From contig NZ_QMFB01000022.1 in the NCBI RefSeq assembly GCF_003285015.1, forward strand, positions 83,178 through 147,177: DNA of 64,000 nt, read 5' to 3'. The DNA is from Paenibacillus contaminans. Lineage in GTDB: Bacteria; Bacillota; Bacilli; Paenibacillales; NBRC-103111. A program made the translations under genes and the position numbers. Positions 7,331 to 15,317 of this stretch are shown piece after piece. The number at the start of each line of letters is the position of its first letter. The first letter of the stretch is position 1. Under the pieces are notes generated by a model. The model was not told where the DNA came from and did no database searches. It saw only the letters and a program-made list of their open reading frames with translations.

Positions 7331-7652
7331 CAGATAAAACAGAAAAATTAGACGTTTTGTATCGAATATTTTAAAAAGCACTCCTCTTTTTTTGCAATTT
7401 TTGGACTATTTCGACTTATCCGGCTCTCCCGAACGTCCGGGTGGTGCAGCAGAGCCTGACGGGTAATGGAGCTTTCTAAGCTTACGAGCATCGCTTTCAA
7501 CATAAGGCGCGTGCCATACACCGCGCACTCTTATGTTTACTGTAATGCTGCCGGCACCATGTCATGATAGGTTGTTCTTCTCTAACAGCTGCCACAGCCG
7601 TTATTTCGATGAAATCGGGTGTTTTGAAACCCTCCTCGACTGATCGCGCAAA
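7331..7652. other. Intergenic stretch, no feature seen
   Basis: AT-rich next to the precursor promoter (7331-7415), then mixed composition. No gene-like frame, repeat or clear hairpin was found. Confidence 0.5.
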
Positions 7653-7692
7653 AAAGCTACCCTCCACACGGCCTCCCGTGTGAAAGATAGCT
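7653..7692 (-). terminator. Terminator of pepA
   Basis: In the leftward transcript AAGCTA...CACACGG pairs with CCGTGTG...TAGCTT, followed by TTTTTT. Confidence 0.8.
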
Positions 7693-7727
7693 TCGCTTAT
7701 CCGGCGGCGGCGTTCACCCGCAGCCCT

Positions 7728-9167
7728 TTATTTCGACCGCTCCGCGACGAAATCGGCCAGCAGCCGCGCGCCGTAGCCCGTCGGGCCTTCAACGACGTAG
7801 CCGCTCGTTGAGCCGGCATCCATCGGTCCGGCCATATCGACGTGCGCCCATTTCGTTCCGGCCTCGACAAAACGGCGCAGGAACAATGCAGCCGTAATCG
7901 CGCCGGCGTACGCGACGCCCGTAATGTTGCAGAGATCGGCGTATTGGCTTTTCAGCAGATCGTCGTACTCGTCTTCAAGCGGCATCGGCCATACGCGCTC
8001 CCCGCTCTTCAAGCCGAGGGTCTGCAATACGTCGGCCATATCGTCTGTTCCCCAAACGCCGGCCATTTTATTGCCCAGCGCGGATACGCATGCTCCCGTC
8101 AACGTAGCGATGTCGACGATTTGCTCGGCGCCGAGCTTGCATGCGCGAATCAAGGCGTCGGCGAGCACGAGCCGCCCTTCCGCATCCGTATTGCCGACTT
8201 GAACCGTCAGGCCGTTAGCGTAGCGGATCACTTCGCCTGGCAGCATGGATGCGCCGTCCGGCATGTTTTCGGCCGTCGCGACGAACACGACGACGTTCGC
8301 TTGCAGCTTGCTTTTCACAATGATGTCGAGCGCGCCGATTACGGCAGCCGAGCCGCCCATGTCGATGCGCATGTCGCTCAGATTGCGGCCCGACTTCAGG
8401 CTGATTCCGCCGGTATCGAACGTGATGCCCTTGCCGACAAGCGCGATAAGCGGCTTCGAAGGGTCGGAGCAATAACGCATCTCGATGAGCGCCGGCGGGT
8501 ATTTGCTGCCTTTGCCGACGGCGATCAGGCCGTTCATTTGATGCTCCTCAAGCCGCTCCCCCTTGAACACGTCCACCTGGACCGGCGTATCCTTAAAACG
8601 CTCGATGACCCTTTCCACCATGTCCCCGGGACGAAGGAAGTTCGGCGGCTCGTTGCCGAGATCGCGGGCAAGCTTCGTACCCTCGGCGCGAATTGAGCCA
8701 AGAAGCAGCGCTTCTTCCAGCTCCTGCGAAGCCGTCAGCAGAAGCTCGACGGTTTCGGTGTGGCGCTGTTTTTTCTTCGACTTGTATTTATCGAACGCGT
8801 ATGTCCCCAGCAGCCAGCCCTCGACCCAAGCTGTCGCGGCTTCCGCTTCGCTGATCTTGCTGCCGATTACTCCGGAGAGCATGCTGAAATCGATCGCCGC
8901 CGAAGCCGCCTGCTCCTTCTCGACCGCACGGCCCGCGACGCCTGCCGCAGCGCGGATTTGGTCGAGGCCCAGCTTCGCTTCGTCCCCCAGTCCGATCAGC
9001 AGCTTATGCGATTCGGACTCACGCCCGTAAAGCCATGTCAGCGCGCCTTTGTCGCCCGCATGCTCCTTCAGCTCGTAGCCGCCCAATTGCTTAACCGGCA
9101 AATTGCCTTTGCTTACCGCATATACCGTCACTTTCGCAGCGGATGTTGAAGTTAACGTAAATTTCAT
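7728..9167 (-). CDS. pepA: Leucyl (M17) aminopeptidase
   Basis: A 479-aa protein of full M17 length. The metal-binding catalytic domain carries GKGITFDTGGISLK and the family signature NTDAEGRLVLADAL. M17 enzymes are cytosolic, hexameric, two-metal aminopeptidases that remove N-terminal residues. Start ATG with AAGGAA upstream. It is a separate unit from the peptide cassette (own terminator, 470-bp gap with the cassette's promoter), so a part in trimming the cassette's product would be speculation. Divergent from the methyltransferase operon. Confidence 0.95.
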   Translation of the reverse strand: MKFTLTSTSAAKVTVYAVSKGNLPVKQLGGYELKEHAGDKGALTWLYGRESESHKLLIGLGDEAKLGLDQIRAAAGVAGRAVEKEQAASAAIDFSMLSGVIGSKISEAEAATAWVEGWLLGTYAFDKYKSKKKQRHTETVELLLTASQELEEALLLGSIRAEGTKLARDLGNEPPNFLRPGDMVERVIERFKDTPVQVDVFKGERLEEHQMNGLIAVGKGSKYPPALIEMRYCSDPSKPLIALVGKGITFDTGGISLKSGRNLSDMRIDMGGSAAVIGALDIIVKSKLQANVVVFVATAENMPDGASMLPGEVIRYANGLTVQVGNTDAEGRLVLADALIRACKLGAEQIVDIATLTGACVSALGNKMAGVWGTDDMADVLQTLGLKSGERVWPMPLEDEYDDLLKSQYADLCNITGVAYAGAITAALFLRRFVEAGTKWAHVDMAGPMDAGSTSGYVVEGPTGYGARLLADFVAERSK

Positions 9168-9275
9168 TTGGTCTCATTCCTTTTAGTCAAGATAAAGTCA
9201 TGCCAACTCCCCTTAATCGTACCATATCGCGGCGGAAAGTTCATGCCGGACAAGACCGGCTGGACGTTCAGGCCC

Positions 9276-9293
9276 TTCTTCAAAATTTCTTCA
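9276..9293 (+). promoter_or_regulatory. 11-bp-spaced direct repeats, OmpR-type box candidate
   Basis: TTCTTCA occurs at 9276-9282 and again at 9287-9293, exactly one helical turn apart, about 86 bp before the first gene of the operon that encodes an OmpR-family regulator. This is the usual geometry of OmpR/PhoB sites. Autoregulation is inferred. Confidence 0.4.
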
Positions 9294-9378
9294 GAATTCC
9301 TTTATTTTTTCCTTCGCTCATTCTGCAGAATGTTTCGATACGATAGTTGCATCGAGTCGAAGGGAGCGAGTCACCGCC

Positions 9379-9960
9379 ATGATTAAATCTATGCAAGAGC
9401 AGCTGCTGTTTCTATATAAATTCATGCGTGCGCCGAGACAAATCGGCAGCGTCGCGCCGAGCTCCGCATTTCTGGCCAGGAAAATGCTTGAGCCCGTTCC
9501 TTGGAACCGGGTCAGGAGCGTCGCAGAGCTAGGGGCGGGAACCGGCGCCATAACCAAACATCTGGCTAAGACGCTTCATAAAGAAACGAAGGTGCTGTTA
9601 TTCGAAAAAGACCATCAGCTGCGCGGTCAATTATCCGCCCGTTATAAAAACTTCGCCTGTTATGCCGACGCGTGCAGCATGGAGCCGGCCTTGCGGAGAG
9701 AAGGAATCGAAAGTCTCGATTGCATCCTGAGCGGACTTCCCTTTTTTAATTTTCCGCCGGAGCTGCGCGAGCAGCTGATGCACCAGATCGAAACGTCTCT
9801 GAAGCCGGGCGGCTTGTTCATCGCCTTCCAGTATTCGCAGCAGATGCGAAAGCGGCTCAGCCAACAATTCGAGATCGAACGCATTCATTTTGTCCCGCTC
9901 AACGTCCCGCCCGCTTTCGTATACGTCTGCCGTAAAAAGGGGGCTGCGGATGGACACTAA
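9379..9960 (+). CDS. SAM-dependent methyltransferase, PmtA/KsgA-like
   Basis: 193 aa, class I methyltransferase. Motif I is VAELGAGTGAITKHL (about residues 46-60), followed by an acidic loop (LLFEKD) and a SGLPFFNFP motif IV-like block. The pattern is that of phospholipid N-methyltransferase or rRNA adenine methyltransferase-like proteins. The lipid alternative is favoured by its operon partners, a PAP2 phosphatase and a DedA protein. S-adenosylhomocysteinase at the operon end would remove its product inhibitor. GGGAG precedes the ATG. Confidence 0.85.
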   Translation: MIKSMQEQLLFLYKFMRAPRQIGSVAPSSAFLARKMLEPVPWNRVRSVAELGAGTGAITKHLAKTLHKETKVLLFEKDHQLRGQLSARYKNFACYADACSMEPALRREGIESLDCILSGLPFFNFPPELREQLMHQIETSLKPGGLFIAFQYSQQMRKRLSQQFEIERIHFVPLNVPPAFVYVCRKKGAADGH

Positions 9961-10609
9961 GAGCGACGCCCGGTCGAAGTTTGCCGCCTATTCCCCGCTG
10001 CTGTGGCTGCTTGCGATTCCGGTGTTGAACGTATTTTACGGACTGCTGAATAACGGCGGCGGCGATGTCGGCAATCTGATGACCGATTTGGACAATCTGA
10101 TCCCTTTCGTCCCTGTGTTTATTATTCCTTATTTGATCTGGTATCCGTTCATATTCGGCATGTTCGTCGTCTTTTTCGCGAAGGATAGAACCGTCTACTA
10201 CCGCAGCTTGATTGCCTTGTGCGCCGGGCTTATCTCCTGTTACCTAATTTATGCGGCGTATCAGACGACTGTGCCCAGACCTTTCTTGCACGACGCCGGC
10301 TGGCTGACCGGGCTTGTGAAGTTCGTCTACGCGACCGACAAACCGTTCAACTGCTTTCCGAGCATTCATGTCCTGACCAGCTATATCGTGCTGAAAGCAT
10401 CGTACCGCTGCCGGTTCGGGCGATTGGCGCGAGCGGCGATTTTCACGGCTTCGTGGAGCATCATTATCTCCACTTTGTTCGTGAAGCAGCATGCGCTGCT
10501 CGACGTCGCCGCGGCCGTCATCCTGGCGGAAGCGCTTGTTTTCGCCGTGAAGCTAACCCGTTTCGATAAACGCAAAGCGCCAAAGGAGGCTCGCGCGCAT
10601 GAACTATGA
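9950..10609 (+). CDS. PAP2-family membrane phosphatase
   Basis: 219 aa with about six membrane segments. The active-site blocks are PFNCFPSIHV (motif 2, catalytic His) and STLFVKQHALLD (motif 3, SxxxxxHxxxD). The first motif is reduced or diverged, as in inositol-phosphoceramide-synthase-like PAP2 proteins. The ATG, with AAGGGGG upstream, lies 11 bp inside the methyltransferase gene. The likely substrate is a lipid phosphate at the membrane. Confidence 0.87.
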   Translation: MDTKSDARSKFAAYSPLLWLLAIPVLNVFYGLLNNGGGDVGNLMTDLDNLIPFVPVFIIPYLIWYPFIFGMFVVFFAKDRTVYYRSLIALCAGLISCYLIYAAYQTTVPRPFLHDAGWLTGLVKFVYATDKPFNCFPSIHVLTSYIVLKASYRCRFGRLARAAIFTASWSIIISTLFVKQHALLDVAAAVILAEALVFAVKLTRFDKRKAPKEARAHEL

Positions 10610-11207
10610 ATGGCTGCTGTCGCTCCTTGAGCAATTCGGCTATGCGGCGTTATTTTTTGCGCTGTGGCTCGGTATCGTCGGTATGCCGATCCCCGACGAG
10701 GTCATCGTCATGACAGGCGGCGCCGTTACCGTCAACGCGCTTTTGCATCCGATTCCGGCCTTCGTTCTGACGTATTTGGGCGTCGTGTCCGGTTTATCGC
10801 TCGGTTACGTGCTCGGCCGGTACTTGGGAACACCCGTTTTGACGCGATTGCGCCGCAAGAAAAAAATGGAGAAATATTTGCATTTTTCGGAGACGCTTGT
10901 TCAAAAATATGGTAGTTTTGCAATAGGCATCAGTTATTTTTTTCCTATCGTCAGGCATGTCATGCCTTATGTGGTCGGCGTGCACAACATGTCCTTCAAA
11001 CGGTACGCCCTTTTCTCCTATACGACCGGGCTGGTCTGGACGTTCCTCTTCTTCACCGTCGGACGTTACGCGGGCAATCATGTCGAAGAAATCGGCATGC
11101 TGCTTTACGAGTACGGCTTGCGTTTGCTCTGGCTGCCGTTCGTGCTTTTTGCCGTATGGGCGATAATCCGCTATTCTTACAAGGATAAACGGCTTCGCCG
11201 TTCTTAA
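10599..11207 (+). CDS. DedA-family membrane protein
   Basis: 202 aa with four or five membrane segments and the DedA pattern GIVGMPIPDEVIVMTGG near the N terminus, plus the conserved YVLGRYLG and GISYFFPIVRH blocks. DedA-family proteins act in lipid transport; some recycle undecaprenyl phosphate. AAAGGAGG precedes the start, which overlaps the PAP2 gene by 11 bp. The last codons (KDKRLRRS) lie inside a dispersed intergenic repeat, so the C terminus may have been altered by its insertion. Confidence 0.92.
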   Translation: MNYEWLLSLLEQFGYAALFFALWLGIVGMPIPDEVIVMTGGAVTVNALLHPIPAFVLTYLGVVSGLSLGYVLGRYLGTPVLTRLRRKKKMEKYLHFSETLVQKYGSFAIGISYFFPIVRHVMPYVVGVHNMSFKRYALFSYTTGLVWTFLFFTVGRYAGNHVEEIGMLLYEYGLRLLWLPFVLFAVWAIIRYSYKDKRLRRS

Positions 11208-11230
11208 GTAAAGGACTGGCGGGTTTACCG
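11184..11230 (+). repeat. Dispersed structured repeat, short copy 2
   Basis: GATAAACGGCTTCGCCGTTC at the dedA end and GGCGGGTTTACCG downstream match the two ends of the elements at 81-160 and 63781-63860; the middle hairpin is missing. Confidence 0.5.
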
Positions 11231-11276
11231 AGGTTTTAGCTGCTTTCGAACAATACAAACCTGGGAGTGATCCGGC

Positions 11277-11978
11277 TTGACCATTAACGTTCTCGTCGCC
11301 GACGACGATCCGGAAATCCGCGACGTCATTCGCATTTACCTGCAAAACGAAGGCTACCGCGTCCGGGAAGCGGAGGACGGCGTTCAAGCACTCGAGCTGC
11401 TGCGCCGCGAGCCGGTCGATTTAATCATTCTGGACGTCATGATGCCGAATATGGACGGGATCAGAGCTTGCTTCAAGATCAGGGAAATGACGAAAATCCC
11501 GATCATCATGCTCTCCGCCAAAAGCGAGGATATCGATAAAATTACGGGGCTTACGACCGGAGCGGACGATTATGTCGCCAAACCGTTCAATCCGCTGGAG
11601 CTTGTCGCAAGAGCAAAGGCGCAGCTTCGCAGGATGACGTTCGCCGGCACGGCCGAGCAGCAGGCCAAACCCTCCGATGACAACGTACTGGAAATCGACG
11701 ATCTGGTCATCAATAAAAGCAAGCACCTCGTAACGGTACGCGGCCGGGAGGCGTCTCTGACGCCGATCGAGTTTGCCATACTTGAGCTGCTTGCAGCCCA
11801 TCGCGGGCAAGTGTTTAATGTCGAGCAGATTTATAAGAACGTCTGGAAGGAAGACAAATTTTTATCCGACAATACGGTGATGGTCCACGTGCGCAACATT
11901 CGCGAGAAGATCGAAGACAATCCGCGCGAGCCGCGTTTGATCAAAACGGTTTGGGGAGTGGGATACAAAGTTGAATAG
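11277..11978 (+). CDS. OmpR-family response regulator, VanR-like
   Basis: 233 aa. Receiver domain 1-120 has the acidic pair (ADDDPE), phospho-acceptor Asp in LIILDVMMPNMDG, the switch Thr/Ser (IMLSAKSED) and Lys (YVAKPFNP). A winged-helix domain occupies the C-terminal 100 residues (LTPIEFAILELLAAHRGQVF). The start is TTG with GGGAGTG upstream. It overlaps the downstream kinase gene by 8 bp and probably drives this envelope operon. Confidence 0.95.
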   Translation: MTINVLVADDDPEIRDVIRIYLQNEGYRVREAEDGVQALELLRREPVDLIILDVMMPNMDGIRACFKIREMTKIPIIMLSAKSEDIDKITGLTTGADDYVAKPFNPLELVARAKAQLRRMTFAGTAEQQAKPSDDNVLEIDDLVINKSKHLVTVRGREASLTPIEFAILELLAAHRGQVFNVEQIYKNVWKEDKFLSDNTVMVHVRNIREKIEDNPREPRLIKTVWGVGYKVE

Positions 11979-13122
11979 AGACTTCTTGTCCCTCTTGAAC
12001 TGGAAGAAGAGCATCCGCCTGCGCCTGCTGGGATCGCTTCTGTTCAGCCTTATCGCCTCGTTTTTCGGGACGGCCTTGATCAACGAAAATTTGGGGTTTT
12101 CCATCGTCAATATGCTTTGGGGCATTTTATTGCCGGATATCATCCTGCCGAAGCTTGTCGGCGCGACCTTTTCCTTGCTCTCGTTTTTATTTTTCTTCTT
12201 GCTTATCTTTTTCTTCCTGATGCGACATATCGTCCGTCAAATGAGGACGCTCGCCGACGGCCTCATGGCGCTAGCCAAGGGAGATCTCGATTACCGCGTG
12301 CCTCTGTCCGGCCAAGACGAGCTGGGCGAGGTCGCGCAAAACATCAATTACATGGCCGAGCAGCTTCAGAGCATGATGAGAAGAGAGCGCCAGATCGAAA
12401 CGTCCAAAATGGAGCTGATCACCCACGTATCCCATGATTTGCGGACGCCGCTCACGAGCATCATCGGTTATTTGAACCTGCTCAAAAACGACGATTATCA
12501 GGATCTCGACGAGCATAAACGGTATATCAACAACGCCTTCAACAAAACCCAGCAAATGAAAAAGCTGATCGACGATCTGTTCGAGTATACCCGTCTGACC
12601 AGCGGCGACGCCACCCTCTCCTTCCATAAAATCGACCTCGGCAGTCTGCTGGAGCAGATCATCACCGAGTTCGAGCCGATCGCTCAGGAGCTTTCCATTA
12701 CGGTCAAAAGGGACTGGGAGCAAACGCCTTTCCCGGCCCATGTAGATGTCGAAAAACTGGTGCGGGCGATCGACAACCTGCTCATGAACGCGCTCAAGTT
12801 TTCCTTGAAGCCCGGCGACATTACGGTACGGCTTGCCGAGCGGGGCGATTGTATCGTGCTTGCGGTCGAAAACCGGGGAAAACCGATTACCGAGGACCAG
12901 GAGAAGCTTTTATTCGAGCGTTTCTATAAGGCGGAGCCTTCCAGGCGCGACCGCGACATGCCTTCGGGCGCAGGACTGGGCTTATCGATCGCCCGGTATA
13001 TCGTCGAGCTGCATGGGGGAAAAATCGGGCTGAAGCATGCGAACGGACATTTCACCTTTTTTATCGAGCTGCCCAAAGCGGCGCAAATTACAAAGTACAA
13101 TGGGAGCGATGATAAACTATGA
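11971..13122 (+). CDS. Sensor histidine kinase, VanS-like
   Basis: 383 aa. Two membrane segments (about 20-42 and 62-85) leave only a short outside loop, as in kinases that sense within the membrane. They are followed by HAMP (to about 145), HisKA with the phospho-site block VSHDLRTPLTSIIGYLNLL, and HATPase with LLMNALKFS, SGAGLGLSIA. The start is TTG inside the regulator's stop region. It pairs with the preceding response regulator; the short sensor loop fits detection of envelope-active compounds. Confidence 0.95.
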   Translation: MNRDFLSLLNWKKSIRLRLLGSLLFSLIASFFGTALINENLGFSIVNMLWGILLPDIILPKLVGATFSLLSFLFFFLLIFFFLMRHIVRQMRTLADGLMALAKGDLDYRVPLSGQDELGEVAQNINYMAEQLQSMMRRERQIETSKMELITHVSHDLRTPLTSIIGYLNLLKNDDYQDLDEHKRYINNAFNKTQQMKKLIDDLFEYTRLTSGDATLSFHKIDLGSLLEQIITEFEPIAQELSITVKRDWEQTPFPAHVDVEKLVRAIDNLLMNALKFSLKPGDITVRLAERGDCIVLAVENRGKPITEDQEKLLFERFYKAEPSRRDRDMPSGAGLGLSIARYIVELHGGKIGLKHANGHFTFFIELPKAAQITKYNGSDDKL

Positions 13123-14387
13123 ATACGAACGCCTTGGAACGCAGCAAAATCCGGGATATCGCATTGGCCGAGGAGGGCCGGCTCAAAATCGAATGGGCAA
13201 ACGCGCATATGCCCGTCCTGAATCGGATCAAGGAACGATTCGCAATCGAGCAGCCTTTTAAAGGATTAAAGGTTGCCATATCGCTTCATTTGGAAGCGAA
13301 AACCGCTTGCCTTGCGAAGGCCGTTCAAGCAGGCGGCGCGGAAGTGACGATTACCGGCAGCAACCCTTTGTCCACCCAAGACGACGTCTGTGCGGCACTC
13401 GTTGCGGACGGCATTACCGTCTTCGCCAAATATAATCCGGACCCTCGGGAGTATAAACGGCTGATGCTCGACACGATCGAAACGGAGCCGGATTTAATCA
13501 TCGACGACGGCGGCGATTTGGTAGGCATTTTGCATGCGGAACGCCGCGATTTGCTTGGTAAGGTACGCGGCGGGGCAGAAGAAACGACGACGGGCATTTT
13601 GCGGTTGAAGGCGCTGGAAAAGGAAGGCCGGCTCACGTTTCCTATGATTGCGGTGAACGATGCGTTCTGCAAATATTTGTTCGACAACCGGTACGGGACG
13701 GGGCAGTCGGTCTGGGACGGGCTCAACCGGACGACCAATCTTGTCGCAGCGGGCAAAATCGTCGTCGTGGCCGGCTACGGCTGGTGCGGCAAAGGCGTTG
13801 CCATGCGGGCCAAAGGCTTGGGAGCGAAAGTTGTCGTTACGGAAACGGATGCCATCAAAGCGGTTGAGGCATACATGGACGGTTTCGAAGTCATGCCTAT
13901 GCAGGAAGCGGCGAAAATCGGCGATATTTTCGTCACGGTAACCGGCAATAAGGATGTCATATGCGGAAAGCATTATTTGATGATGAAGGACGGGGCCATC
14001 CTGACGAATGCCGGCCATTTCGATGTGGAAGTCAATGTGAAGGATCTCGAGGACATCGCCGTCTCGCACCGTACCGTCAGGAAAAATATCGTGGAGTACA
14101 CGTTTATCGACGGTCGCAGCGTTTATTTGCTGGCGGAAGGGAGGCTCGTCAACTTGGCGGCGGGCGACGGCCATCCGGCGGAAATTATGGATATGACGTT
14201 CGCGCTCCAGGCGATGTCGTTGAAATATGTGAACGAGCAGTATCAAAGTCTCGGCGGCAAAGTCGTCAACGTACCGTTCGAGCTGGACGAACAGGTGGCT
14301 CTCTATAAGCTGGAATCGCTGGGCATTGAGATCGACCGGCTTACAGGGGAACAGCAAGCTTATTTGGCGAGCTGGGCGGAGCATTAA
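13119..14387 (+). CDS. ahcY: S-adenosylhomocysteinase
   Basis: 422 aa, full length for SAHH. NAD-binding Rossmann block VVVAGYGWCGKGVAMRAKG; substrate-site DDGGDLVG, EETTTG, NDAFCKYLFDN, and the C-terminal HPAEIMDMTF block. It splits S-adenosylhomocysteine to adenosine and homocysteine. Its ATG overlaps the kinase stop (ATGA), so it is co-translated with a two-component system and, upstream, a methyltransferase; many Bacilli use the Pfs/LuxS route instead. No SAH riboswitch is visible here. Confidence 0.96.
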   Translation: MNTNALERSKIRDIALAEEGRLKIEWANAHMPVLNRIKERFAIEQPFKGLKVAISLHLEAKTACLAKAVQAGGAEVTITGSNPLSTQDDVCAALVADGITVFAKYNPDPREYKRLMLDTIETEPDLIIDDGGDLVGILHAERRDLLGKVRGGAEETTTGILRLKALEKEGRLTFPMIAVNDAFCKYLFDNRYGTGQSVWDGLNRTTNLVAAGKIVVVAGYGWCGKGVAMRAKGLGAKVVVTETDAIKAVEAYMDGFEVMPMQEAAKIGDIFVTVTGNKDVICGKHYLMMKDGAILTNAGHFDVEVNVKDLEDIAVSHRTVRKNIVEYTFIDGRSVYLLAEGRLVNLAAGDGHPAEIMDMTFALQAMSLKYVNEQYQSLGGKVVNVPFELDEQVALYKLESLGIEIDRLTGEQQAYLASWAEH

Positions 14388-14415
14388 TCTTTCATTTTTG
14401 ACGGAGTACGAGCCG

Positions 14416-14463
14416 AAAAAAACCTCCAACCCCGCGTGAGGCAGCGGTTTTGGAGGTTTTTTT
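14416..14463. terminator. Bidirectional terminator
   Basis: AAAAAAACCTCCAA pairs with TTGGAGGTTTTTTT around a GC-rich loop; it ends the rightward operon and the leftward YbjN-type gene. Confidence 0.85.
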
Positions 14464-14518
14464 CTTATTCAAGACACTCTCGTGCGGCAATGCCGTCTAG
14501 GAAAAATATTACGATTCC

Positions 14519-15037
14519 TTATCCCAGTTCGGCAAGCGCATCGGACAGGCTTACGTCGCCGCTTGCGACTTCGTCGATCCTTTTGGCGAACGTGTTCAGC
14601 ATGAACAGGAACAGCGCCAAAATTTCCATGATTTCGTCCCGGCGCAGCTTCTCTGCGTAAGAAGCGCTATGAACGTACCGGTAGTACATTTCCCCGTCCT
14701 CTTTGACGCTGAAATGTCCGATCGCCAAACGGCAGTTGATCGCAAGCAGCAGCTTGCCCACATCGTCCGCGAGCTCCGGCCTGATATCGCATGGAATCGT
14801 CGTGTAGATCTGAAGCAGCTGGATATAGGATAAATCGTCCTCATCCAGAGGCACGAAGCTGAAGTTGATGAAACGATCTCTATTCTTATGATCCTTCTCG
14901 ATTGCCGCAAGCAGCACGTTAAGCGGAATCTCCTCCGACTTCTCGACAATCGTCGCCGGATAACCCGCCTGCTCCAAATCGCGCTTCAAAAAACCGAACT
15001 CGGCCAAATGCCGGGCATGCACCGCTTCGGGTACCAT
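14519..15037 (-). CDS. YbjN-type protein
   Basis: 172 aa, soluble, resembling the YbjN family, whose fold is close to type III secretion chaperones. Conserved-looking block: LLLAINCRLAIGHFSV then EDGEMYYRYVH. GGGAG lies 8 nt before the ATG. It lies 280 bp downstream of the large effector-like gene in the same direction, and the fold similarity makes a chaperone or partner role conceivable; that is inference. The family has no single established function. Confidence 0.7.
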   Translation of the reverse strand: MVPEAVHARHLAEFGFLKRDLEQAGYPATIVEKSEEIPLNVLLAAIEKDHKNRDRFINFSFVPLDEDDLSYIQLLQIYTTIPCDIRPELADDVGKLLLAINCRLAIGHFSVKEDGEMYYRYVHSASYAEKLRRDEIMEILALFLFMLNTFAKRIDEVASGDVSLSDALAELG

Positions 15038-15127
15038 TCGCTTCGCTCCCTTCTGTCTGGCCTCTTTTGACTAAGTTAAAAACATGTATGGGAGTATCCA
15101 TTACATTCCGAAAGGGATTGCCTTGCC

Positions 15128-15233
15128 GCTTCAGACATCTTGTTTTGCATTTCTATTATTGGATGGGTTCGGTAGGAAGAAACGCAAAGCCAAAACTCGC
15201 TGCAAGGTTATTCCCTTTCTCCATTTCATTTTC
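15128..15233. repeat. Dispersed inverted-repeat element, copy A
   Basis: Matches 55339-55455. Shared core: GCTTC(A)ACATCTTGTTTTGC...GAAACGCAAAGCCAAAACTCG. The arms GTTTTGC(G/A)TTTC and GAAACGCAAAGCCAAAAC can pair, so the element folds into a long hairpin. Confidence 0.6.
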
Positions 15234-15317
15234 CTTTATATAGCGCTATATTACCCCTAGCGCGTCTTTTCTAAACCGCCGCAGTTGCAGGCGGCGATCA
15301 CCGCCCTGACTGACGCG

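Noticed and set aside
13000..13118. SAH riboswitch before ahcY
   Set aside because: The gene starts inside the kinase stop codon; there is no leader region.
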